Shown: piece after piece, positions 1 through 5,874 of the stretch
Numbering within the stretch: the stretch's first letter is position 1
Layout of the letters: each line of letters opens with the position of its first letter
Assembly (NCBI GenBank): GCA_938003565.1
Contig: CALKYB010000360.1
Coordinates: 1-11,066 of the forward strand
Direction: 5' to 3'
DNA length: 11,066 nt
Source of the DNA: an uncultured bacterium
Lineage (GTDB): Bacteria; Bdellovibrionota_C; UBA2361; SZUA-149; CALKYB01
Position numbers and translations under genes: made by a program
The notes under the pieces: generated by a model
The model's input: only the letters and a program-made list of their open reading frames with translations
Databases searched by the model: none
What the model was told of the DNA's origin: nothing

Positions 1-230
1 ATTTTCGACAGATTAGAGGGCAAGATTAGTAAATTCAGGTTTCTTAGGCAAGCTCAATGACCTTTGAGCAGAGTAGATCAAGTTTGGCTTCAATGGCTTT
101 AGAGTAGAATCTCACGGCCCCTAGTCGAGTGGGGAAGATTCTGTTAGGGGTAGAGGGTATTAGGGGGAATGTCTCTAAACATCCCTTAGTTACGACTAAC
201 TGACAATAGACTTGGGAGATAAGCCGCGCG

Positions 231-1418
231 ATGTCATCGGCTCCTAAAATTTTACTAATTGCCCCACAACCCTTTTTCTCCAATCGTGGGACTCCCTTGA
301 ATGTACGAGCGATTGCGGAGTGTTTGACTGGTCAGGGGTATGAGGTCGATTTGTTAACCTATCCCTTGGGGGAAGATATTAGTGTTTCGGGGCTCAATAT
401 AATTCGCTCCTCGCATGTTCCAGGAATTAAATCTGTTCCTGTAGGAATTTCTGCAAGTAAAGTTATTCTAGATTTTTTTCTTTTTGCCAAAGCACTAAAA
501 CTGGTTTGTACGACAAAGTATGATGTAATGCATGGCATCGAGGAGGCTGCCGTGTTTACGGGGTTTTTATCGATGTTCAACGGGAAAGTAAGCGTCTTTG
601 ATATGGACTCTTCTATCCCGGATCAACTTAGAGAGAGTAGTAAACCTATTTGGAAGATAATTGCCCTCCCGGTTAGTATTCTTGAGCAGATAGCCATGCG
701 TCGCTCGAAAGTGGTCCTTACAGTCTGTGAGGCTCTTTCTAACAAAGCTGCTTCGGTAGTAGATAAGAAAAAAATTGTTCAGATAGAAGATTTTCCAACC
801 GACGTGGATAATACCCCTCCCGACGACTTTCTTACTCAAATAAAAAAGGAGTTTGATTTGGGAGATAAACCGTTGGTGGTTTACACAGGTAATTTCCACT
901 CTTCTCAAGGGATAGAATTGTTACTCGAGTCTGTGGCGATTGCTAAAGATAGGCTAGATTTTAAATTATTACTCGTCGGTGGTGGCGAAAAAGGGCAACC
1001 TGATTTTGACACGATACGTAATCTTGTGACCAGGCTTAATTTAGAGAATGGTGTAGTTCTAACAGGAAACAGGCCATTGGAAGAGATGTCATCGTTTCTA
1101 TCGCTTGCAAGAGTTTTAGTATCGCCAAGAATCAAGGGAGAAAACACACCCTTGAAGATCTATTCCTATATGAATGCTGAGAGACCAATTGTAGCGACTA
1201 ATATTTACTCTCATACTCAAGTTTTAAACTCTCAGAATGCTTTTTTGGCAGCACCCGATGCGAATGCTTTTGCTAAACAACTGGAGGTTGCTTTGAGGGG
1301 TGGGGAGCAAGCCCAGAGAAAAGCTGCGAATGCTAAGAGCTTAGTCGATGAGAGATATAGTCGTAGTTCGTTTAACACGCGCTTAATTGAGATGTATGAA
1401 GGTTTGCTAGCAGCATGA
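231..1418 (+). CDS. GT-B fold glycosyltransferase, family GT4-like
   Basis: Predicted cytoplasmic or membrane-associated transferase of a sugar from an activated donor to a glycan or lipid acceptor; substrate unknown. The 395-residue length is usual for GT4 enzymes. The N-terminal Rossmann half opens with a hydrophobic strand and a Gly loop (KILLIAPQPFFSNRGTP, residues 6-22), as in GT4 acceptor domains. The C-terminal donor half starts near VVYTGNF (216-222), has LLLVGGG (246-252), and carries the donor-site segment SPRIKGENTPLKIYSYMNA (298-316) followed by PIVAT. The usual E-x7-E is not in its commonest form; the G-E-N-TPLKIYSY version occurs in a recognisable GT4 subgroup. The ATG at 231 is about 12 bases after GGGAG, a somewhat long spacing. 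The stop overlaps the start of the next gene (ATGA), so the two are probably translationally coupled. Family call firm; acceptor and pathway unknown. Confidence 0.88.
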   Translation: MSSAPKILLIAPQPFFSNRGTPLNVRAIAECLTGQGYEVDLLTYPLGEDISVSGLNIIRSSHVPGIKSVPVGISASKVILDFFLFAKALKLVCTTKYDVMHGIEEAAVFTGFLSMFNGKVSVFDMDSSIPDQLRESSKPIWKIIALPVSILEQIAMRRSKVVLTVCEALSNKAASVVDKKKIVQIEDFPTDVDNTPPDDFLTQIKKEFDLGDKPLVVYTGNFHSSQGIELLLESVAIAKDRLDFKLLLVGGGEKGQPDFDTIRNLVTRLNLENGVVLTGNRPLEEMSSFLSLARVLVSPRIKGENTPLKIYSYMNAERPIVATNIYSHTQVLNSQNAFLAAPDANAFAKQLEVALRGGEQAQRKAANAKSLVDERYSRSSFNTRLIEMYEGLLAA

Positions 1419-2233
1419 TTCGTATTGGCCAATATAATATTGAAACTATTGTTCTTGATAACTTCGCTCTCGATGGGGGCGCTATGTTTGGTTCTGTTCC
1501 CAAAAACCTCTGGAGCAAGAGAATACAACCAGATGACCAGAATCGCATACCTATGGTGACCCGTATTCTAAGAATTTCCGATGGTGAGAATATAGTTTTA
1601 GTGGATCTTGGCTGTGGAAGTAAGTGGGGTGAGAAGTTAAAAAAGATATACAAGGTAGAAAATATAACTTCTCCGCCAGCAGAGGCTAGTCACATTATCC
1701 TAACTCACCTACATTTCGATCATTTAGGAGGAATTAGTCATCTAAACGAGCAAGGAGAAGCCGAACTTTCTTTCCCTAAAATTCCAGTTTATGTAAATCG
1801 AGCTCAATTGGAACATGCGTGCGGAACTGATGTCAAAGATCAGGCCAGTTTTCTTGAGGAGAACATCAAGCCTTTGGAGCAGTCCAATCTTCAGTTGACG
1901 AGTAACGATCAAGAGGTTTTTCCAGGGCTAAGTCTCCATCAAGCTGATGGACACACCCCCGGATTGCAATGGGTAAAAATTCAATCCGGTTCTGAAACAG
2001 TAGTCTTCCCATCTGATCTTGTCCCTACTTATCATCACATAGATCTTCCATATATCATGGGTTATGACTTGAATGCTCAAAAGACATTGGAAGAAAAGAA
2101 ACAGTTTTTGCAAAATGCTAGCGACAATAATTGGCTTTTAGTGTTTCAGCATGATGCCTCCAATGTAGCCGCTCGAATTGGGTTGGAAAAATCTGGCAAA
2201 GTTAAAACTAAAGAATTGCTATCGGCTTTATAG
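1415..2233 (+). CDS. Metallo-beta-lactamase-fold hydrolase, lactonase-like
   Basis: Predicted soluble di-zinc hydrolase of 272 residues with no signal peptide. The metal-binding set looks complete: H98-x-H100-x-D102-H103 in THLHFDHLGG, H180 in DGHTPG, D201 in PSDLVPT and H246 in FQHD. Size, the GHTPG motif and the ligand spacing fit the branch that contains AHL lactonases and related cytoplasmic hydrolases, but the substrate cannot be read from the sequence. Its ATG overlaps the TGA of the glycosyltransferase, so it lies in the same transcript and is probably made in step with it. A glycan-related or quorum-signal ester substrate would both fit; neither is shown. I saw no convincing intrinsic terminator after the stop. 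Confidence 0.88.
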   Translation: MIRIGQYNIETIVLDNFALDGGAMFGSVPKNLWSKRIQPDDQNRIPMVTRILRISDGENIVLVDLGCGSKWGEKLKKIYKVENITSPPAEASHIILTHLHFDHLGGISHLNEQGEAELSFPKIPVYVNRAQLEHACGTDVKDQASFLEENIKPLEQSNLQLTSNDQEVFPGLSLHQADGHTPGLQWVKIQSGSETVVFPSDLVPTYHHIDLPYIMGYDLNAQKTLEEKKQFLQNASDNNWLLVFQHDASNVAARIGLEKSGKVKTKELLSAL

Positions 2234-2314
2234 GTTGCTGCGGGAGGCTAAGGAACTTTATTGTAGATTTCAATGAATCACCTTTAAATTAACATACAAA
2301 TTCAGGCAGGATTT

Positions 2315-2334
2315 GTTTTAAAGTGGCGATATCC
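2315..2334 (+). repeat. Short copy of the 3' box of the tRNA-Leu-derived repeat
   Basis: GTTTTAAAGTGGCGATATCC resembles the end of the larger repeat at 2659-2681, which reads GTTGTAAAG-AT-TGGCGAT-T-ATCC, and more weakly the segment at 4989-5003. It differs by one substitution and two short indels. It stands alone, without the anticodon-arm block, upstream of the intact tRNA. It is a solo remnant or a chance match. Confidence 0.4.
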
Positions 2335-2376
2335 AAGCAGTATTACCACTAATCAACAATTATCCCGCTTTAGCTC

Positions 2377-2406
2377 TTGAAAAGACCCCCCTCTCCGAGC
2401 TAAAAA
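2377..2406 (+). promoter_or_regulatory. Candidate sigma70-type promoter for tRNA-Leu
   Basis: TTGAAA (2377-2382), an 18-base C-rich spacer and TAAAAA (2401-2406) sit about 20 bases before the tRNA 5' end. The -10 match is only moderate. The spacer is bracketed by an 8-bp inverted repeat, TTTAGCTC (2369-2376) and GAGCTAAA (2397-2404), which could be an operator-like site or the remains of a terminator for the upstream operon. Confidence 0.35.
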
Positions 2407-2426
2407 CCACCCCTCCAACCCAACCC

Positions 2427-2515
2427 GCCCGGGTGGTGGAACTGGTAGACACACAGGACTTAAAATCCTGAGTTGCGCAAGCGACGTGCGAGTTCGATTC
2501 TCGCCCCGGGCACCA
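2427..2515 (+). tRNA. tRNA-Leu, anticodon UAA
   Basis: Complete class II cloverleaf with encoded CCA. The acceptor stem pairs GCCCGGG (2427-2433) with CCCGGGC (2505-2511), the discriminator is A2512, and CCA is 2513-2515. The anticodon stem is CAGGA/TCCTG (2454-2458, 2466-2470) around loop CTTAAAA, giving anticodon TAA at 2461-2463. The long variable arm pairs GTTGC with GCGAC around GCAA (2472-2485), the leucine class II hallmark. The T arm is GCGAG/CTCGC (2488-2492, 2500-2504) with loop TTCGATT. It closely resembles bacterial tRNA-Leu(UAA) and should be functional. Degenerate relatives lie at 2548-2681 and 4942-5010. Confidence 0.96.
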
Positions 2516-2547
2516 AATTTTCTGGACTATACTAAGTACAACTATCA

Positions 2548-2681
2548 CCGGGTGGTGGAACTGGTAGCAGCTGGCGTAAAGGGAAACAGTCCCTAAGGAC
2601 TGTTTCCCTAGCCAGCGCAGGACTTAAAATCCTGAGTTGCGCAAGCGACGTGCGCTGGGTTGTAAAGATTGGCGATTATCC
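2548..2681 (+). pseudogene. Degenerate tRNA-Leu(UAA) copy with hairpin insertion
   Basis: Begins 32 bases after the intact tRNA. Bases 2548-2567 match tRNA bases 2429-2448 exactly (rest of acceptor 5' strand and D arm), and 2618-2654 match 2454-2490 exactly (anticodon arm and variable arm). Five tRNA bases (ACACA) are replaced by a 50-base hairpin at 2568-2617. After the variable arm an extra stretch separates TGC from a T-arm-like TGGCGATTATCC. No 3' acceptor strand or CCA remains, so it cannot be a normal tRNA. CCAGCGCA (2612-2619) can pair with TGCGCTGG (2651-2658), closing the anticodon and variable arms in a new helix. The exact identity to the tRNA points to recent duplication or gene conversion. 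It could be a plain pseudogene, a mobile tRNA-derived repeat, or a structured RNA. Confidence 0.7.
2568..2617. repeat. Hairpin insertion inside the tRNA-Leu copy
   Basis: A perfect 13-bp stem, AGGGAAACAGTCC (2580-2592) and GGACTGTTTCCCT (2597-2609), with loop CTAA. It is enclosed by a 6-bp outer stem GCTGGC (2570-2575) and GCCAGC (2611-2616). It replaces five D-loop-side bases of the tRNA copy. There is no T-tract, so it is unlikely to be an intrinsic terminator. Confidence 0.85.
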
Positions 2682-2704
2682 TTCTAGTATACTGTCTAGA
2701 TTGA

Positions 2705-2759
2705 AGAGAGTGTCAGATTGAGTTGTGACTAGTTCAGCGTAGCCAAATCTGGACTCTCT
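2705..2759 (-). terminator. Inverted repeat at the end of the pectate-lyase-like gene
   Basis: AGAGAGT and CAGATT (2705-2711, 2714-2719) pair with AATCTG and ACTCTCT (2746-2751, 2753-2759), giving 13 bp with a small internal mismatch and a 26-base loop. It overlaps the minus-strand stop codon (2758-2760). No T-tract follows on the minus strand, so it may act as a transcript-end stabiliser rather than a classical terminator. Confidence 0.35.
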
Positions 2760-4626
2760 AGTTCGACGATTCTATGCTGTGAACCCAGTCCTCGATATTG
2801 AGGTAACCGTCCTTGTTACTGTCTTCAGTTGAATCGTAAACATTTGGGTCCGTGCCATTGGCGACTTCCCATCTATCTGGAATTCCATCATCATCCGAGT
2901 CTTTCGCTGGGGTTCCACCAGAGTAGCTTGGAAATCCCCCTACATTTCTTGAACAACCACTCGAACCTCCTCTGGCATTTGGGCTTACACAATCTGGAAC
3001 TCTACCGGTTCCGTCCTTCAGTTCATTTACGAGCCTTCTATCAACTGAATCACGTCTCGGAAGAGTTGCTCCAACATCAGGAGGCAGCAGAGATTCTAGA
3101 TCATCCACATCCATTTCAGTAATAGCTGGAGCGCTAAAGCGAGTATTTGAGTGATATCCTAAACTTGGATCGTAGTCCTCGTTATAACCTGTACGGGCGA
3201 TTGACCACTGTGGGGAATCATGACTTGTTCTCGTCAGACCAAGATTATCTTCAAAATAGGCCATTTGAGAAAATGTTTCAGCTAGTTGTAGCCCTCCCCA
3301 ACCTGAAGATGACTCAGGACCTGCGATCCATTTATTCTTTACCCAGTTAGCTGTTCCACCGTATCTACCGTCATGCCCACCAGCTCGAGATTCCCAGTGA
3401 CTAACCAAGTTGTTTACAATGTCGACAACTCCTCCAACTTTAATCTTTGGATTTCTCTGGTAGCTATTGGCAATTAGGTTGTGATGGATTGAGATGTTTC
3501 CAGCCTCAGTTCCATTTCCGATTAGTAAACCTCTTCCTGCGGGCCCCTTGGAGTTAACGCCCGCATCGTGAAGACCTTCCGCAAAAATATTGTAACTCCA
3601 TGTAATATTATTTACGTCATACCACGTTCCAGCAATTTCGTCAGTTCCCCAAGAGAAAGAGTTATGATCAATGACTACATTGTTAGCATTTGTTACATTG
3701 AAGGCATCTCTGCAACAAGATGTTCCCTCGTCTCTACTGCTGCCATATAAAGTCGAGTCCGATGCTCTCACCCTGATGTGTTGCATTAGGACATCGTCTG
3801 CATCAATACTCAAAGCAGCACCATTTAACTTAGGGCCGGAAGAAATAACGATTCCATCTCCTAAAGCAGTTTGGCCGTATATCGAGACATTTGGATTTAC
3901 TATCTCAATTGTTTCTTCTACCGTTATAACCCCACCTACCTCGAAAATTACAATTCTTGGGCCAGAAAGATCCTCTACGCAATGCCTAAACGATCCTGAT
4001 CCAGACGCATTTAGATTTGTGACTTTACATATTACGCCTCCACGACCAGCAGCAGTTTCTGTTCCAAAACCCTCAGCTCCAGGGAAGACCCGCAAGGGAG
4101 ATTTCGCTGGAATTCTATAGCCAGAGGAGGCTGGTTCGGTAGGGGTAGGGGAAGTAGTGGTTGTTGAGCTAGTAGTAGTAGAGCTCGTTGAACTAGTCGT
4201 AGGTTGGATCGTGATGGTTGTAGTAGTAGGTGGAGCTGTAGTTACCGTCGAGTCCAGTGTCTTAAATGTTTTTACTGCCGTGTTGAAGCTTCGCGCTCTT
4301 CTTTCTTTCGGTCTAACTTTGATACTGTAGTAGTATGTGGTAGCTGGTTCTAGGTTAGTGATTGTTTCTCGTCTTTTTCCAGATGGAAAAGAGCTGCTAT
4401 AGCGCCCCAAGTGATAGAGAGCGTTTGGGTTTGTGCCATATTGAATTTGCGTTCGTGCGCTATTACTGGTTTCGTAGACAATAGCAGCAGAAGACGAGGT
4501 GATATCTTGAACCTCGTTTTTCATCAAATCCACTGAACCACTCTGAGCCGATCCGCTTATTGGAAGGAAAAATACCAATAGAGTTGGTAACAGTAAGGTT
4601 AGATTGTTGAAAAAAAATTTGAACAT
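2758..4626 (-). CDS. Secreted pectate-lyase-like beta-helix protein
   Basis: Predicted extracellular or surface polysaccharide lyase, 622 residues. Order: signal peptide (1-28, ending SGSAQ), fibronectin-III / purple-acid-phosphatase-N-like beta domain (about 37-124), Thr/Ser/Pro linker (about 126-167), then a right-handed beta-helix. The helix opens with FPGAEGFGTETAAGRGG (181-197) and contains VIDHNSFSWGTDE (318-330) and RNPKIKVGG (391-399), hallmarks of the PL1 pectate lyase superfamily. The C-terminus (about 576-614) has DSDDDGIPD and a second Asp-rich stretch DSNKDGYLNIED, typical calcium-binding TSP3/EF-hand-like repeats. The ATG at 4626 is preferred over the GTG at 4632: TAGGTG sits 7 bases before the ATG but too close to the GTG. 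The gene stands alone, flanked by tRNA-Leu-derived repeats. Acidic polysaccharide is the likely substrate; pectate itself is not assured. Confidence 0.88.
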   Translation of the reverse strand: MFKFFFNNLTLLLPTLLVFFLPISGSAQSGSVDLMKNEVQDITSSSAAIVYETSNSARTQIQYGTNPNALYHLGRYSSSFPSGKRRETITNLEPATTYYYSIKVRPKERRARSFNTAVKTFKTLDSTVTTAPPTTTTITIQPTTSSTSSTTTSSTTTTSPTPTEPASSGYRIPAKSPLRVFPGAEGFGTETAAGRGGVICKVTNLNASGSGSFRHCVEDLSGPRIVIFEVGGVITVEETIEIVNPNVSIYGQTALGDGIVISSGPKLNGAALSIDADDVLMQHIRVRASDSTLYGSSRDEGTSCCRDAFNVTNANNVVIDHNSFSWGTDEIAGTWYDVNNITWSYNIFAEGLHDAGVNSKGPAGRGLLIGNGTEAGNISIHHNLIANSYQRNPKIKVGGVVDIVNNLVSHWESRAGGHDGRYGGTANWVKNKWIAGPESSSGWGGLQLAETFSQMAYFEDNLGLTRTSHDSPQWSIARTGYNEDYDPSLGYHSNTRFSAPAITEMDVDDLESLLPPDVGATLPRRDSVDRRLVNELKDGTGRVPDCVSPNARGGSSGCSRNVGGFPSYSGGTPAKDSDDDGIPDRWEVANGTDPNVYDSTEDSNKDGYLNIEDWVHSIESSN

Positions 4627-4941
4627 TTGCACGCACCTAAGAATTGTGGACGGATAAGAATAGAGTAATAATATCTCTAGATATCGACTAGTTCGGCCTA
4701 TTACTTTATCTTTCCTAGGTATTTAATTGCTTCATAATTTTTTCTTACCCAACCTTTTTTACGAGGAAGATTTGGTGATAAATCAAGAAAAACCGTAGGT
4801 TTAGTTGTATTTGTAAAGGAAATGTCAGCGTTCCGAGTGATTTGTTGGCTCCATGCAATGGAGGCTAAACGACTACAAGGAAATAAAGATTCGCGGATTT
4901 ATTTCTGCTTGAGCCCCTTTATGTCTACACAAAAAGAAGCT

Positions 4942-5010
4942 CACCTTCAGACCAAATAAAATCCTGAGTTGCGCAAGCGGCATGCCCTACGAAGGTGGCG
5001 ATTCTCGATC
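4942..5010 (+). pseudogene. Second degenerate tRNA-Leu(UAA)-derived repeat
   Basis: TAAAATCCTGAGTTGCGCAAGCG (4957-4979 in full) repeats exactly the anticodon-loop-to-variable-arm segment of the tRNA (2461-2483) and of the copy at 2625-2647. After TGC comes an extra CCTACGAA, then a T-arm-like GGTGGCGATTCTCG, which keeps CGATTCTCG from the real T arm. CACCTTC (4942-4948) is complementary to GAAGGTG (4991-4997), so a 7-bp helix could enclose the anticodon and variable arms, in the place where the 2548-2681 copy has a different 8-bp helix. The acceptor stem, D arm and CCA are missing. The TGG in place of GTT before CGATT is shared with the other degenerate copy, so the two copies are probably closer to each other than to the tRNA. 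Confidence 0.65.
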
Positions 5011-5130
5011 GATATATCAATTGTTAGTTGCGGTTAAATAAAGTGGTTATCTCCTGACATGGAGTAGTAGGCAGTCTATGAATCATTTTAGTGAAGAAGT
5101 GAAAAGAGAGAAGTCATCGAGAAAAGTTTT

Positions 5131-5163
5131 GTCCGATCATTTAGCAAACGCTAAAGATCGGAC
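5131..5163 (-). terminator. Hairpin terminator candidate after the 69-aa gene
   Basis: GTCCGATC plus TTTAGC (5131-5138, 5140-5145) pair with GCTAAA plus GATCGGAC (5150-5163) around AAAC, with one bulged base. On the minus strand the stem lies about 20 bases after the stop of the small gene and is followed by AAAACTTTTC; on the plus strand CCTTTTT follows within a few bases. It may work in both directions. Confidence 0.55.
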
Positions 5164-5183
5164 AGAACCTTTTTGCCTCGGTA

Positions 5184-5393
5184 CTAATATAAATACATAC
5201 CGAAAGTGCCGCTATGAATCGCTCCATCTCGGGCTTGAATTGAGCCACTGAACCCTTTGCTTTGATTTTCGAGCGAAGAGATAAAACCCTCCACCATATA
5301 GGATCCAGCTGCGTTTGTTACCGAGAGTTTGATTGGAGTTTGATTGCTCCACGAGTCGGTAAGGTGATCTTTAGTTAGTCTTGTGCGAGGCAT
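5184..5393 (-). CDS. Small hypothetical protein, 69 residues
   Basis: No family recognised. The ATG at 5393 has GGAG six bases upstream (5403-5400), and a hairpin terminator candidate lies just past the stop; together these are the main reasons for calling it. The protein has no signal peptide or membrane segment. Its N-terminal third is polar (PRTRLTKDHLTDSW), and the rest looks like alternating beta strands and Gly turns (IKLSVTNAAGSYMVEGFISS, then GFSGSIQARDGAIHSGTFG), as in a small beta-sandwich or beta-barrel. It stands alone between intergenic stretches. A chance reading frame remains possible, because a 57-codon plus-strand frame overlaps its end. Confidence 0.5.
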   Translation of the reverse strand: MPRTRLTKDHLTDSWSNQTPIKLSVTNAAGSYMVEGFISSLENQSKGFSGSIQARDGAIHSGTFGMYLY

Positions 5394-5855
5394 AAGCCGC
5401 TCCAGGTGATAGTTTAAAAGGATGTAAAGCTTTAAAAATTTTGGCTATGTTTAAAATTCTCAAAGCTCCACATCTTCTCTAGGCACTCACAGCGGACCTA
5501 ACAAATTTGAACCTTGCAGATGACTTCTCTTGTATTGTTATAGAAAAAACTATAAAAATAGTGCCCTTATGCGTTGGGAGGGGGTATTAGGCAGATCGAA
5601 TCAGTTTTATCTTAGCTAAGTAACTGTAATAACTACCAAATTAATGACCGGTGCCTTTAAAGGTTGACTCGTTAGGTTCTAAAAGCAGTTGTTTCGCAAT
5701 CCCCGTCACCAAGAAATGAAGGATTCTATTGGTTGTTTCGGATTTCGGAGTTGTTTGAGGGAATGAGAAGCAACACCAGCGTGTTGCTTCTCATCTCCCA
5801 CATACTGCGAAGACCTCGGAAAAATGCCTTTAAGGCATTTTGAGGATGAGAAAAA
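5394..5855. other. Intergenic region and probable leader of the VanZ gene
   Basis: No gene seen. An AT-rich stretch at 5530-5558 could hold a plus-strand promoter (TTGTAT at 5530-5535 with TATAAA or TAAAAA 15-17 bases on), which would give a leader of almost 300 bases, but the match is weak. TTCGCAATCCCCGTCACCA at 5693-5711 resembles the T-loop and CCA end of a tRNA. From 5715 a nested inverted-repeat structure begins and continues into the VanZ gene. Confidence 0.45.
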
Positions 5856-5874
5856 ATGAATAGAATCCTTCATT
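5715..5874. repeat. 160-bp element bounded by 16-bp inverted repeats
   Basis: AATGAAGGATTCTATT (5715-5730) is the exact reverse complement of AATAGAATCCTTCATT (5859-5874). Inside lie a 14-bp hairpin (5763-5794) and a 10-bp palindrome (5821-5841). The right arm starts on the base right after the VanZ ATG (5856-5858). The form resembles a small non-autonomous terminal-inverted-repeat element, but no target-site duplication is visible. Alternatively it is an RNA leader that hides the translation start. Confidence 0.6.
5763..5794 (+). repeat. Strong hairpin in the VanZ leader
   Basis: A perfect 14-bp stem, ATGAGAAGCAACAC (5763-5776) and GTGTTGCTTCTCAT (5781-5794), with loop CAGC. No T-tract follows, so an intrinsic terminator is unlikely. 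It lies between the arms of the 16-bp inverted repeat, 62 bases before the VanZ start. Confidence 0.8.

Larger units (their letters stand above)
4627..5183. other. Intergenic region upstream of the pectate-lyase-like gene
   Basis: It holds a tRNA-Leu-derived repeat (4942-5010) and a terminator-like hairpin (5131-5163), described separately. A TATTAT hexamer on the minus strand (4673-4668) could be the -10 of the pectate-lyase-like gene, but no good -35 stands before it. Two short plus-strand reading frames exist: 45 codons at 4822-4959, whose TAA lies inside the tRNA-like repeat, and 57 codons at 5078-5251, which overlaps the opposing 69-aa gene. Neither has a good Shine-Dalgarno site or recognisable protein, so I do not call them. 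Confidence 0.5.

Noticed and set aside
160..186. Short GGGaATGT/ACATCCC hairpin before the glycosyltransferase
   Set aside because: The stem is short and bulged with no T-tract; too weak to call a regulator or terminator.
44..283. 79-codon minus-strand frame over the start of the glycosyltransferase
   Set aside because: It begins inside the well-supported glycosyltransferase, has no recognisable domain, and no good Shine-Dalgarno site.
2568..2617. Integron attC site or retron msr-msd hairpin
   Set aside because: No GTTRRRY/RYYYAAC boxes, and no integron integrase or reverse transcriptase in the window.
2548..2681. A functional tRNA-Leu with an intron
   Set aside because: The insertion is on the D-arm side, not in the anticodon loop where the group I introns of tRNA-Leu(UAA) sit, and the 3' acceptor strand and CCA are missing.
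4137..4255. Simple-repeat array in the minus-strand lyase gene and a similar one near 8627-8690
   Set aside because: These are Thr/Ser-rich linker codons in open frames, not CRISPR or a non-coding repeat.
2728..4694. 9-bp direct repeat GACTAGTTC on both sides of the pectate-lyase-like gene
   Set aside because: Too short to argue for a target-site duplication; the flanking bases differ and no transposase is present.
4822..4959. 45-codon plus-strand frame ending in the tRNA-like repeat
   Set aside because: AAAGGA lies too close to the ATG, the product is unrecognised, and its stop is supplied by the repeat. It could be a truncated remnant, but there is not enough to call it.
5078..5251. 57-codon plus-strand frame
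   Set aside because: It runs through the strong hairpin at 5131-5163 and overlaps the better-supported 69-aa gene on the other strand; its ribosome site is weak.
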